Positions 1 to 8,096 of a stretch of 64,000 nucleotides of DNA are shown piece after piece; positions within the stretch are counted from its first letter, which is position 1; every line of letters begins with the position of its first letter. The stretch is from Sulfuritalea sp. (GTDB taxonomy: Bacteria; Pseudomonadota; Gammaproteobacteria; Burkholderiales; Rhodocyclaceae): NCBI GenBank assembly GCA_016708585.1, contig JADJFK010000017.1, forward strand, positions 1 through 64,000, written 5' to 3'. The notes below the pieces were generated by a model. It was not told the origin of the DNA and ran no database searches. It was given only the letters and a program-made list of their open reading frames with translations. Both the position numbers and the translations under genes were made by a program.

Positions 1-2675
1 ACGACCCAGTTGATGTGGCACGAATTTGAACTGGTTTGCCAGCGGTCGGTCTTCGAGGTGTTGAAGCGGACGTGTTTGGTTGAGCCGGTGGGGTTGTAGG
101 CGTCGAGCAGCGCCTTGATCGGGCGCTCGTCGAGGAATTTTCGGGTGATGGCGGCGGTGATCTTGTTGCACGCCATGTCGGCCAGTGCCTGATACATGAG
201 CAGCGCGGGGTAGGTGCCACCCTTGCACACCAGGCAGGTTTCGAGCCATTGCTTGGTGATGCGTTTGAGCTGGCCGAAGAGGTAGAGCTTCGGCTCCTCA
301 CCGGGGTCGCGCCATTTGGTGTAGAGCAAGCGCTGGGTCAGATTGAACAGCACGGTGGAGGGACGGACATCGCCCAGGTGTTCCACGGTGAAATCTTCCG
401 GCTTGCCGATCAACCCGGCATTGACGGTGGTGGTTGGTCCGACGAGTTCGGGGTTGAGGTCAAAATGGATTCGGCGTTGAAGTCTGCGGCAAGCCGTTCC
501 TCCGGCAACTCGACACGATAACCCTCAACACGGGGGAAGATGGATTTCGAGTGCGTCACGCTCCGGGCGCATGGCCTTGACCTGCACCGTTTCGCGCGGC
601 GGCTGGGGCGGACCGATGACTGGCTTGGCGGTGAAGTCGAAGGGGATGCCGAAAACATCGGCGTATTCGACGTTGAACAGCCCTTCCTCGTTGAGCTCGT
701 AGGATTGTCGGCGCAGCGCGCGACCGATCACCTGCTCGCACAGCAACTGAGTGCCGAAGGCGCGGATGCCGAGCACGTGGGTGACGGTATTGGCGTCCCA
801 GCCTTCGGTGAGCATGGACACCGAGACGACGCAGCGGATGGAGCCGCCAAGACGCTCTGGCTTGCCGACGGTGTTCATCACTTCGCGCAGCAATTCCTGA
901 TCGGTGATGTTGTCGCCGGCATGAACATCTTGGGCACGCTCGACTATCTCACGGCGAAATTGCGCTATTTCATCTGCCGCCATGCCGCGAAAATTCTCGT
1001 CGAGCGCATCGCCGGCTTCGAGCTGCTCGCTGTCGATGAGGAGCGTGTTCGGGCGCGGCAGTGGATTGCCGGTCGTTTCGTCGAAATTGCGGAACAGTGG
1101 TAAGGCGCCGAGGAAAGGCGGCGGTGTGGTGCCATCTTCGTTGGGCTTACGCTGGAAGCCAGAGATAAAGTCATAAACCAGCTTGGATATGGCGGTGTTC
1201 TGGCAGACGATGATGAAACAGGGCGGCACCTTGATGCCACTCTCCACCCATTTATTGAAGGTCTTTTCGTAGTGACCATAGAGGGCTTGCAGCGCTGTTT
1301 GCAAAAGGGTCGGCAGATTAAGCGGATCGAGTTCGCCTGCGACGGTACGCCCCCCTCTGGGCAATCTGGGTTGCGCGTCCTTGAGGTTTTCCCAAAGGTT
1401 GCGGAACATCGGCATTTCCTGCCCCGGGATATTCTGGGCCACCGGTACGCGCGGCAGCTTGACGATGCCGCACTCGATGGCATCCATCAGCGAAAAGTCG
1501 CTCATGGTCCACGGGAACAGCGTGCCTTCGGCATAGCCCGAACCACTGAGAAAGAACGGCGTGGCGGATAGGTCCATGACACGGGCAACGCCGAGTTTGC
1601 GATTTACGGCTTCGAGGCCGGTGATCCACAGGCGCGCGGCCTCGCTATTTTTCTCGGCTTCTTTCTTCTCGTCGCCTTTCAGGGCCTCTTCGTCTGCGTC
1701 TTTCGGTTTCTCGCGATAGCAGTGATGCGCTTCATCGTTGATGACGAGGATGTTCTTCATGCCCATCAGGTCGGGCATTACGCGCTGGAGCATCTGGCCT
1801 TCGGTTTCAAGTGTTTTGGGCTCTTCACCCGTGCGGCCCTGAAGTAGCTGGCGGTTGCCCTTGGACAGTTCGATGCGCTCGCGCATCTTGAAGGCGTGAT
1901 AGTTGGTGATGACGATCTTGGCGCGTTTCACGTCGTCGAGCATGTCGCCCGGCACCAGTTCGCGGTCTTTGTAGTAGCTGTTCGGGTCGTTGGGTTGCAG
2001 CACACGCAGCCTATCCTTGATGGTCAGGCCGGGGGCGCAGATCAGAAAACCGCGCGTGAAGTTCTTGCTCCCCGAATGGCGCGCCGCATTGATGGTCTGC
2101 CAGGCAATGATCATGGCCATGACCGTGGTCTTGCCGGCGCCGGTGGCAAGCTTTAGCGCCAGGCGCATCAGCTCGGGATTGGCATCCTTGTTCGCCGCAT
2201 CGAGGTGTTCGAGGATGCGCTTGCCGTGCTTGGACTGGGGCGCAACCTCGGTCAGCCAGATCGCGGTTTCGACCGCTTCCACCTGACAGAAGAAGGGGCG
2301 GATGTCGTTGAACTTGTGATGGCGCCAGTGCTGAAGCAGCCGAGCGGTCTCCGGCGTAACCTGCCACTGATTGGGATTGGGCATGGAACGCCAGGAATCC
2401 ACATGACCACGCACTTCATTGATGATCGAGGTCGGGTCGTATTGCTGCTCCTTCGTTGACAGCCCGGCGCCATCCTCGAAAACGAATCCTTCCTGCTTGG
2501 CAGCGCCCTTGCGCTTCTTGGGCTTGGGGATCGGCGTGATGAATTTCGCGCGGCGGCGAGTTTCAATGATGTCCTGCGTGGGTTGCCCATCATCATCAAG
2601 CTCCCAATGCCGCGCCGGGTAGGCATAAGGTGAGTTGAGAATCGGGTGGTCAAAGAAGGGGTTCGACATGGTCAT
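1..2675 (-). pseudogene. Type III restriction-type helicase/endonuclease (Res-like), frameshifted and partial
   Basis: This is a superfamily 2 helicase of the type III restriction Res kind. The first 716 codons contain a Walker A motif (ATGAGKTT), a DEAH-type box (INDEAHHC) and a late helicase motif with QVIGRALRR. The frame then stops at 525-527, but homologous-looking sequence continues in another frame (FPRVEGYRVELPEERL, about 465-540) and returns to the original frame from about 462 (FDLNPELVGPTTTVNAG) to the window edge. One extra base near 531-545 and one missing base near 461-466 would restore a single reading frame. The C-terminal nuclease part lies off the window. No methyltransferase (Mod) gene is visible upstream. 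The start is ATG at 2675. Whether the gene is truly broken or misread cannot be told here. Confidence 0.75.
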
Positions 2676-3071
2676 GCCCTGGAGGCGGCGTTGGACTGGT
2701 TTGTTCGGGATTCATCATCGGCGACTTTTCTCTTGCTCGTCTCGCTTTCGGGCAAGTCTGGCATTGTCCTTCAGCAGAGCGGTATGCGCAATGCGGCTAT
2801 GCATTTCGCGATTTGTGGTTTCTGGGAAGTCTTCGCTCTTCCAATGCCTGACGGAGATAAATCTGGCATCACCACGAGTTGATCAACTACTGGTGATGTC
2901 GCAACAGATGCGCCTGCAAAACGGAGTGGCCCTAGCACTAACGTATTTCATCGTGACGGCGTGGCCGATGGCTGCTTCTGAGTGATCGAGCCGAGTGAGC
3001 GTCGGCTATGGAGAACAATCCCGAGCACGGGCCGGTTCGGAGCATCCAAACTACCTGGCTAAGCAAATGGG
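2676..3071. other. Gap without an intact gene; possible coding remnant
   Basis: About 400 bases separate the restriction helicase from the next small gene. On the minus strand, 2716-2882 is an open stretch of about 54 codons with protein-like composition (contains RHWKSEDFPETTNREMHSRI) and no clear start, running into a stop upstream. It could be the decayed 3' end of a gene that once preceded the helicase. No methyltransferase motif, promoter or repeat could be recognised. Confidence 0.3.
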
Positions 3072-3272
3072 TTACGCCTTACCTGCCTTGACCAGTTCGA
3101 GCAGCAGTCGTTTTGCCAAGGCTTCGGGCTCCATTGTTCCAACCTGATTGCTCTTGCCGCCGAGGCCAGTGGAGACAGTGAGAATCTTTCCTGCCACCCA
3201 GTAGGTGCCCTTGTATGTTCTGCCATCGATCTCGCAGGTGATCGGGTAGCGGGGTAGCGGCTTTGTGTCCAT
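3072..3272 (-). CDS. Small conserved hypothetical protein
   Basis: A 66-residue protein with the core YKGTYWVAGKILTVSTGLGG followed by a short helical end (EALAKRLLLELVKAGKA). This pattern is familiar from small uncharacterised proteins of Proteobacteria, but no function is known to me. The start at MDTKPLPRYP was chosen because the conserved-looking part begins there; an in-frame ATG at 3308 would add 12 residues. No strong ribosome binding site is seen for either start. It lies 74 bases downstream of the IHF-beta gene on the same strand and may be co-transcribed with it. Confidence 0.55.
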   Translation of the reverse strand: MDTKPLPRYPITCEIDGRTYKGTYWVAGKILTVSTGLGGKSNQVGTMEPEALAKRLLLELVKAGKA

Positions 3273-3346
3273 GCAGCGATTATCAACGATATGTTCAATG
3301 CGCCGCATCGCGATTTCGAAGTGATTTTGGCTGGCATTTCTGAACC

Positions 3347-3634
3347 CTATACCGCTGTTGCGTTCACGCCCTCCCGCATCTCCTTGCCAGCCTTGAAATA
3401 GGGAACGTACTTTCCCGGAACCTGAACCTTTTCACCCGACTTCGGATTGCGCCCAACCCGTGGTTGCCGGTAGCTCAGGCTGAAGCTGCCGAAACCGCGG
3501 ATCTCAACGCGACTGTCGGCCACCAGACTGTTTGTAATGGCCTCAAGAATCACGTCGACCACGGACTTGGCGTCGTCGTGAGTAAGCGTTGGAACGCGGG
3601 AATGCAGCCGGTCAACCAGTTCGGATCGGGTCAT
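3347..3634 (-). CDS. ihfB: Integration host factor beta-subunit-like protein
   Basis: A 95-residue DNA-bending protein of the HU/IHF family. It has the beta-subunit signature: start MTRSELVDRL, the core VEIRGFGSFSL near residues 43-53, the DNA-intercalating arm with PRVGRNPKSGEKV near 58-70 and the end GKYVPYFKAGKEMRE. IHF normally works as an alpha/beta heterodimer in recombination, replication and transcription. No alpha subunit is encoded nearby, so this protein would pair with a host IHF-alpha or act as a homodimer. It begins 14 bases after the vapC stop, so it may be transcribed with the toxin-antitoxin pair. Its position on an integrative element suggests a role in excision or element gene control, but that is inference. 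Confidence 0.85.
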   Translation of the reverse strand: MTRSELVDRLHSRVPTLTHDDAKSVVDVILEAITNSLVADSRVEIRGFGSFSLSYRQPRVGRNPKSGEKVQVPGKYVPYFKAGKEMREGVNATAV

Positions 3635-3648
3635 GAGTTGAGAAACAG

Positions 3649-4077
3649 TCAGATTATCTGGCTTACCGCCAATCCGCTCGCTTTCGCGTTCTTCGCCAGC
3701 GTCTCGTCTGCCGTTGCAATCCCGCTGGCGCCTGCTTCAAGCGCCATCGCCAGGTGCAAGGCATCACCGGAGCGCAAGCCGCTTGCCGCATGCCGCGCCA
3801 TCCCGGCAGCCTCTGCAAACGCCTTTCGACTCACCGGCAACAAACGCAACCCAGACTTGCAGAAAGCGTCAAAGTCCTTCCATGCCGCCTGCGCCTGCCT
3901 GGCGCTGATCTCCCCTTTTCGAACCTTGATGGACAAGGCGCTCGAAAACTCCGTCACTATCCAGTCAGACGATACCAAGGGCTCCGTGCAAGACTCAAAC
4001 CAGGCCTCGATTGCGGGACTCGCCGGTTCCGGGACAAACATCGGAACCGCCGCGCTGGTGTCCAGATAGATCATCAA
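3649..4077 (-). CDS. vapC: PIN-domain toxin of a VapBC-type module
   Basis: A 142-residue PIN-domain ribonuclease. The acidic residues of the active site are recognisable: D6 in YLDTSA, a glutamate in IVTEFSSAL near residue 43, an aspartate in RSGDALHLA near 103 and a late aspartate in TADETLAKN. VapC toxins cleave tRNA or rRNA and are held inactive by their VapB partner. The start codon overlaps the antitoxin stop by four bases (ATGA), the usual translational coupling of such modules. On the integrative element it would act as a stabilising addiction module. The RNA target cannot be predicted from sequence. Confidence 0.88.
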   Translation of the reverse strand: MMIYLDTSAAVPMFVPEPASPAIEAWFESCTEPLVSSDWIVTEFSSALSIKVRKGEISARQAQAAWKDFDAFCKSGLRLLPVSRKAFAEAAGMARHAASGLRSGDALHLAMALEAGASGIATADETLAKNAKASGLAVSQII

Positions 4078-4322
4078 TAACGATCCTCCTGGCGCATCAT
4101 CTGAACGGTCGTCGTCGTCATCGGCATGGTTGCCCGCAGCTTACGCAGGCGCTTGATGAATGCCGCCTTGTCGAACGGCTGCGCCGGCGTCAGCTTGATC
4201 TCGCCGATCGGCGTCACTTCCGCCTCAACGGTATCGCCCTCGCGCAACCCGGCAGCGCGCGTGCATTCCACCGGCAGACGAACTGCCAGACTGTTGCCCC
4301 ATTTCGCCAGTTGCAGCTTCAT
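4074..4322 (-). CDS. vapB: AbrB/MazE-type antitoxin of the VapBC module
   Basis: An 82-residue antitoxin with an N-terminal AbrB/SpoVT swapped-hairpin DNA-binding fold (KLQLAKWGNSLAVRLP, LREGDTVEAEV) and a C-terminal tail that should bind the toxin. The start at 4322 is supported by a GAGG ribosome binding site 7-8 bases upstream; the longer open frame to 4382 lacks one. It overlaps vapC by four bases. Antitoxins of this kind usually repress their own promoter, which would lie around 4323-4470. Confidence 0.85.
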   Translation of the reverse strand: MKLQLAKWGNSLAVRLPVECTRAAGLREGDTVEAEVTPIGEIKLTPAQPFDKAAFIKRLRKLRATMPMTTTTVQMMRQEDRY

Positions 4323-4474
4323 AACTACCTCGCCAGTTGATACGTGTAGATACATCGTAGCACGATGATCGCCATTGGCCAAGGAGCATTACCACTTTTG
4401 CCGACATCTGGTCAGCAATACGCACCGATACAGGAAAATCCAGATACCCCCGCCGAAGACGATCACGATACCCA

Positions 4475-4517
4475 CAAAAAAAAGAAATCGGTGCAGCCGC
4501 GAGGCCGCACCGATTTC
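4475..4517 (-). terminator. Rho-independent terminator after the DUF932 gene
   Basis: Read on the minus strand, a long G/C-rich stem (about 14 pairs, with arms at 4484-4498 and 4503-4517 and a four-base loop) is followed by a run of eight T. It lies 64 bases downstream of the DUF932 stop and ahead of vapB, so it separates the element's DUF932/RadC block from the toxin-antitoxin transcript. Confidence 0.85.
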
Positions 4518-4580
4518 ACAACCACCCTGCCGGGCGGTCAAGGGGCATCGAAGCCCCATTACTGGACGCAACCGAAGCAA

Positions 4581-5648
4581 TCAAGCCGCTTCCGCCACTT
4601 CCGCCCACTCGCTGGACGACAGATCAATCAACCTGCCGCCCAATGCCTCGAACTCCGTCGCCCGGTCATAGTCCTTGACGTCATGCGAGTAGTGCGTGAC
4701 GGCATTGACCAGCCCATAGGCCGACAGATCGCCTTCGACAATGAGGTGCCGCAGCACGCCGGCACGTTCAGTTTCGTTGAGCGTGTAGCGATTGGCCAGC
4801 ACCTCGACGGCCTTGACGGGATCGCCGGTGAGCTTGATGCCCAGCGTCTTCTGCATCTTCTGCGCCACCTGCCGAAACGTCGCCTCGGAAACCGCCGCCT
4901 CGACCACGTCCCGCACCTTCAGGAAGAAGGCCTTGTCGTCTGCGGCCAGCGTATCGTCCCGGAAGACGGTGATCGCCTCCTGTTCCGATTGCAGCGTGCG
5001 TCCGACGTGCGTCTTGCGCAATGCACGATCCGACGCAATCAGCCCGTTGCTGCATATCAGGCGATAGACCAAAGGCTGCACCGACAGCGTGCCGTGACCG
5101 ACTTCCGAGTTGGTGATCACGATACCGGCCTGGACGACATCTCCAGGAGCGATCTCGAACTCGACCCGTGGCGTGACGACCTTGAGGTACATCTTCGTCT
5201 CGGTCAGTTCGACCGACTCGAAGCGTGCACCGTCAAGCCGCTGCAGAATCGGCAGCACATTCTCCGCCAGATCGAAGTTGTCCAGGCGGCGATAGCGGTC
5301 GGACAGCACCGCGCGCACCTGCCCATCCAGCGTACGAATCATCCTTCGCTCCGTGTCGGTTTGCAGCCATGTATTGACGTTCCGGTCGAGAAGACCCGGT
5401 TGCTCCGTCCGCATGCGTTCGAAGTACGCGAACGGAATCTTCAACTTTTCAGCGAGCTGGCGGCGTGCGAGGTCGGTTACCCCATACTCGCCACCGTCAC
5501 CGCGCTTGGTATCGACAATCATCTTCAATTCGCCACCCTCGTCGGTATGGCATTGCAGGAGCGACGAGGGCACGATCAGGTCCCGCTTCGTCGCGAGTTG
5601 GCGCTCGAGTTCCAGCGCCAGACTTACCATGGAACATCCGCTTTTCAT
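4581..5648 (-). CDS. DUF932 domain protein
   Basis: A 355-residue protein of the DUF932 family, found on phages, plasmids and integrative elements and often next to RadC. The function is not established; a role in DNA or RNA metabolism of the element is suspected from context. Recognisable parts include MKLKIPFAYFERMR-like sequence near residue 75, NTWLQTDTERRMIRTLDGQ near 95 and QPLVYRLICSNGLIASDRAL near 195. The start at 5648 has GGAG nine bases upstream. Longer starts would run into the structured leader at 5649-5717, so they are unlikely. It ends with a clear terminator and is the last gene of the leader-controlled block. Confidence 0.75.
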   Translation of the reverse strand: MKSGCSMVSLALELERQLATKRDLIVPSSLLQCHTDEGGELKMIVDTKRGDGGEYGVTDLARRQLAEKLKIPFAYFERMRTEQPGLLDRNVNTWLQTDTERRMIRTLDGQVRAVLSDRYRRLDNFDLAENVLPILQRLDGARFESVELTETKMYLKVVTPRVEFEIAPGDVVQAGIVITNSEVGHGTLSVQPLVYRLICSNGLIASDRALRKTHVGRTLQSEQEAITVFRDDTLAADDKAFFLKVRDVVEAAVSEATFRQVAQKMQKTLGIKLTGDPVKAVEVLANRYTLNETERAGVLRHLIVEGDLSAYGLVNAVTHYSHDVKDYDRATEFEALGGRLIDLSSSEWAEVAEAA

Positions 5649-5717
5649 ATCAATTACTCCAAAAGAAAAGCGGGGACGGCAGACCCCGGGCGGGGGCTGC
5701 AACATCCCCGCTGGGGT
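5649..5717 (-). promoter_or_regulatory. Structured mRNA leader of the DUF932 gene (radC-motif-like)
   Basis: An outer seven-pair stem (5670-5676 with 5705-5711) encloses an inner CCCC/GGGG stem (5684-5687 with 5692-5696). The same outer/inner design occurs before radC, the second peptide and DUF3577. Unlike those leaders, no clear segment complementary to the Shine-Dalgarno region is seen. From memory it resembles the radC RNA motif; a covariance search is needed to confirm. Confidence 0.65.
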
Positions 5718-5884
5718 CACTAAACCGGGTCGGAGGATTCCGAACCGGACGGTCGGCGCGACTCGCGTCGCGCCGCTTACATGGCTGCCAGGAGGGAATG
5801 CACCCCTTCAGGCAGTACTACAGAACTACACCAGTCCACATTCCGCAAATGAGAGCGCGTGATCGAGGCGTGAATGGACCGCAC

Positions 5885-6130
5885 TCAGATGCCGAGCGCC
5901 GCACGAACAGCTTTCTTCCGCTGCGGATATGGCAATCCCGAAGGGCTGTTGATGCCGTAGTCTCGACAGACCAGAATTCGCAGACAGGCCAGTCGAGCCA
6001 ATGCACTGAAATGCCCACTGTTGCGAGTCTTGTCCTTGAGCACGTCTTCCAGCCATTTCGACGACAACTCGTCGGCTTGTCGGACAAGCCGATAGAACGT
6101 GGCGCGGCGAGTGGAGAGCAAAGTTCTCAT
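5885..6130 (-). CDS. Small hypothetical protein of the element
   Basis: An 81-residue basic protein (starts MRTLLSTRRATFYRLVRQ) that I do not recognise. It has a good ribosome binding site (GGAGAG, eight bases before ATG) and lies 36 bases downstream of the radC stop on the same strand, so it is probably co-transcribed with radC. It is cysteine-poor and has no membrane segment. A spurious open frame cannot be excluded. Confidence 0.5.
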   Translation of the reverse strand: MRTLLSTRRATFYRLVRQADELSSKWLEDVLKDKTRNSGHFSALARLACLRILVCRDYGINSPSGLPYPQRKKAVRAALGI

Positions 6131-6166
6131 GCTGTCAGCTCTCCATGCGCATAGCTGAAGTGGGTT

Positions 6167-6760
6167 TCATAACAGCCCCCTTTCAGCGAAACTCATGACA
6201 CCGCTTCCCGCGATAAGGAAATGATCCAGTACCTTGACGTCGACCAAAGCCAGGGCCTGCTTCAAGGACTGCGTCAGCAACTCGTCGGCACGACTTGCTT
6301 CACCGACACCCGATGGATGGTTATGGGCGAAGATCACCGCCGCCGCGTTGACGACGAGGCTCCTCTTGACGACTTCCCGCGGATACACGCTGGTTTGTGT
6401 CAGGGTGCCGCGAAACATTTCCTCGGCTTCGAGGATGCGGTTCTGAGCATCGAGGAACAGGACCATGAATACCTCGTAGTCCCGTCCCGCCAGCGTCATG
6501 CGCAGGTAATCGCGCACACTTTCCGGTGAAGCCAGAACATCCCGCTGGCGCATCGTCTCCATAAGAGAACGCCGCACCAGTTCCTTTGCCACCAGCAGCT
6601 TCGTCTTGACCCTCGGTTCAGGTTCGTAACTTGCCGGGCACACATTCAGCAGCGTCGACAGCCTGCCACCCGCGTCCTGCAGCATGCGGGCAGCGGTCTT
6701 GCTGCCGACCATCATGCCGAGCAGATCGACGTCCGACATCACTTCAATTAGTTGACTCAC
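6167..6760 (-). CDS. radC: RadC/JAB-domain protein of the element
   Basis: A 197-residue RadC-family protein. The MPN/JAB metal site is intact: HNHPSG with histidines at residues 146 and 148 and aspartate 159 in SRADELL. The name comes from DNA repair, but the cellular role of RadC is unclear; element-borne copies may act on DNA recombination or as deubiquitinase-like proteases. The GTG start at 6760 is chosen because GGAG lies seven bases upstream and the sequence begins with the family-like SQLIEVMSD; a longer frame to 6904 would run through the leader. It is preceded by a structured leader. Confidence 0.85.
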   Translation of the reverse strand: MSQLIEVMSDVDLLGMMVGSKTAARMLQDAGGRLSTLLNVCPASYEPEPRVKTKLLVAKELVRRSLMETMRQRDVLASPESVRDYLRMTLAGRDYEVFMVLFLDAQNRILEAEEMFRGTLTQTSVYPREVVKRSLVVNAAAVIFAHNHPSGVGEASRADELLTQSLKQALALVDVKVLDHFLIAGSGVMSFAERGLL

Positions 6761-6826
6761 GGTGTTCTCCTTTGCAAAAGAAAGGGGAACACCTCCCCCT
6801 GGGGGAAGAGACATTCCCCGAGGGTT
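6761..6826 (-). promoter_or_regulatory. Structured mRNA leader of radC (radC-motif-like)
   Basis: An outer GGGGAA/TTCCCC stem (6784-6789 with 6814-6819) encloses an inner C5/G5 stem (6795-6799 with 6801-6805). The bases at 6784-6793 can also pair with the Shine-Dalgarno region at 6761-6770 (nine of ten positions). That pairing would break the outer stem, so the two folds exclude each other. Confidence 0.7.
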
Positions 6827-6931
6827 GAAAGACTTACAAAACTGCTCAATCACGAACATGCGACCGGACGTGAGTCCAGGCGTGAAATCGGTCCGGCGGA
6901 CCACTGCTACAACTTGATGGATGACGTTTAT

Positions 6932-6977
6932 CTCCAGACCTTGCGGTCACCGGCTTTCAGGAGATGAGGCCGGTTTT
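6932..6977. repeat. 46-bp direct repeat, copy 1
   Basis: This stretch matches 8097-8142 at 37 of 46 positions. Both contain two CCGG tetramers exactly 16 bases apart around TTTCAGGAGAT. Copy 1 lies about 110 bases upstream of the radC leader, on the promoter side. Confidence 0.6.
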
Positions 6978-7178
6978 CAAGGGCACTGCCTGAGGGCAGT
7001 GGTGACACAGCAAACAACATCAATCGAGCGCCCGGCCAGGCCGGACGATCCGGAAGGATCTCTACCGAAACCGTAGTGCCCCACGGCTTGGGTAGAGCCC
7101 CTCTGGCGAGGGGCTCCGGAAAAATGATCACAATCGCCACGACCCAGACACAAATGGAAACTGCGGGCCGACTGCGCC

Positions 7179-7277
7179 TCAAGGCAGGATCTTGACGATG
7201 GCGATGAGTTGGGAAACCACGATGCACAGCACCATGATCTTCAGGTTGGTGACGACGTTCCACAGGGCTTGCTTCAT
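7179..7277 (-). CDS. 32-residue hydrophobic peptide A, paralogue of peptide B
   Basis: A very short gene with a strong ribosome binding site (AAGGAG, seven bases before ATG). The peptide begins MKQALWNVVTNLKIMV and continues with a hydrophobic helix to the end (VSQLIAIVKILP), so it should span or line a membrane once. It aligns end to end without gaps with peptide B (7370-7468); the pattern MK.ALxNVVTxLKxMV is shared. Two gap-free copies of equal length, each with its own ribosome site and structured leader, argue that both are real genes. The function is unknown: a small membrane toxin or a modulator of a membrane complex are possibilities. Confidence 0.7.
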   Translation of the reverse strand: MKQALWNVVTNLKIMVLCIVVSQLIAIVKILP

Positions 7278-7356
7278 GGCGTTTCTCCTTCAGTTGGTTG
7301 GCGGGGTTTTCACCTCTGGGTTGGCCCACAGGTGAAAACCCCGCCCGAAGGAGAGG
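7278..7356 (-). promoter_or_regulatory. Structured mRNA leader of peptide A
   Basis: A perfect 16-pair hairpin (7300-7315 with 7330-7345) is flanked by an eight-base segment (7347-7354) complementary to the Shine-Dalgarno region at 7284-7291. The whole forms one long stem with the ribosome binding site at its base. The sequence differs from the other leaders, but the outcome, hiding the ribosome site, is the same. Confidence 0.65.
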
Positions 7357-7369
7357 TTTCCGAACTAGG

Positions 7370-7468
7370 TCAGGCGATCACCTTGGCGAGCGCGATGACC
7401 TGGGAAAGAACGATGATCATGACCATGAGCTTCAGGTCGGTGACGACGTTGAACAGGGCTTCTTTCAT
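7370..7468 (-). CDS. 32-residue hydrophobic peptide B, paralogue of peptide A
   Basis: A tandem paralogue of peptide A. It begins MKEALFNVVTDLKLMV and ends with VLSQVIALAKVIA, again a single hydrophobic helix after a short polar start. The ribosome binding site is GGAG eight bases before ATG. About half of the positions are identical with peptide A and most others are conservative changes, which suggests selection on the peptide. It lies between DUF3577 and peptide A. Confidence 0.7.
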   Translation of the reverse strand: MKEALFNVVTDLKLMVMIIVLSQVIALAKVIA

Positions 7469-7530
7469 GACGGTCTCCACAAAAAAATGGGGAGACCGGT
7501 CCCCAGAGGAGAGAGATCTCCCCTGGGGGT
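7469..7530 (-). promoter_or_regulatory. Structured mRNA leader of peptide B (radC-motif-like)
   Basis: An outer GGGGAG/CTCCCC stem (7489-7494 with 7518-7523) encloses a weaker CCCC/GG stem. The bases 7491-7498 are an exact eight-base complement of the Shine-Dalgarno region 7471-7478, again competing with the outer stem. Confidence 0.7.
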
Positions 7531-7567
7531 AACGAAAACTAACGAAACTGAGGTCTGATGCGAACGA

Positions 7568-8008
7568 CTAGGCCGCGGCGCTCTCGACGTCACTCGGGTA
7601 CGCCGGTTGCGGCAGGTCGAGCGACTCGCCGTTGACCTTGGCGAACTTGACCCGCAGCAGACGACCCTTGATGCTGACGCCCAGTTCTCCCTTCCTGTCA
7701 CCTTTCTCGAAGGTGAACATTTCGGGATAGATGTCGGCGATCTTGAAGCCGATGATCACGGTCTTCTCGGCCGCGACATCGGCCTCCAGCATCTTGACGA
7801 TCTTCTGCGCCTCGGCGCCGCTCACCTTGCAATCGAACTTGGTGTAAGCGATGTCGTCGGTACTGCCACGCATCGCGGACACGGTGCAGGCCAGAAACTC
7901 CTGGCCCTTCTTCGGTTTCACCCGGCGCACGCGATTGAGATAGCCGACACCTTCGACGTGCAGATTGAAGAACGACGACTGATTGGTTGCTTCCGCTTGA
8001 TTGGACAT
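7568..8008 (-). CDS. DUF3577 (STY4534-type) element protein
   Basis: A 146-residue protein of a family found in integrating conjugative elements near ssb and radC. It contains LHVEGVGYLNRVRRVKPKKG near residues 13-32 and a later beta-rich region (TFEKGDRKGELGVSIKGRLL). The pattern recalls small single-stranded-DNA-binding-like folds, but the function is not established. The start at 8008 has GGAG eight bases upstream. It has its own structured leader, and peptides A and B and radC follow downstream on the same strand. Confidence 0.75.
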   Translation of the reverse strand: MSNQAEATNQSSFFNLHVEGVGYLNRVRRVKPKKGQEFLACTVSAMRGSTDDIAYTKFDCKVSGAEAQKIVKMLEADVAAEKTVIIGFKIADIYPEMFTFEKGDRKGELGVSIKGRLLRVKFAKVNGESLDLPQPAYPSDVESAAA

Positions 8009-8075
8009 GATGGTCTCCTTTTCACACAAAAAATGGGGAGACCATGCCCCGGACGGGGATGGAACTCCCCGACTG
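8009..8075 (-). promoter_or_regulatory. Structured mRNA leader of the DUF3577 gene (radC-motif-like)
   Basis: An outer GGGGAG/CTCCCC stem (8035-8040 with 8065-8070) encloses an inner CCCC/GGGG stem (8047-8050 with 8055-8058). The nine bases 8037-8045 are an exact complement of the Shine-Dalgarno region 8010-8018. The outer stem and the ribosome-site pairing use the same bases, so only one can form at a time. Confidence 0.72.
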
Positions 8076-8096
8076 GGTTGAAGCAATGACGACTAC

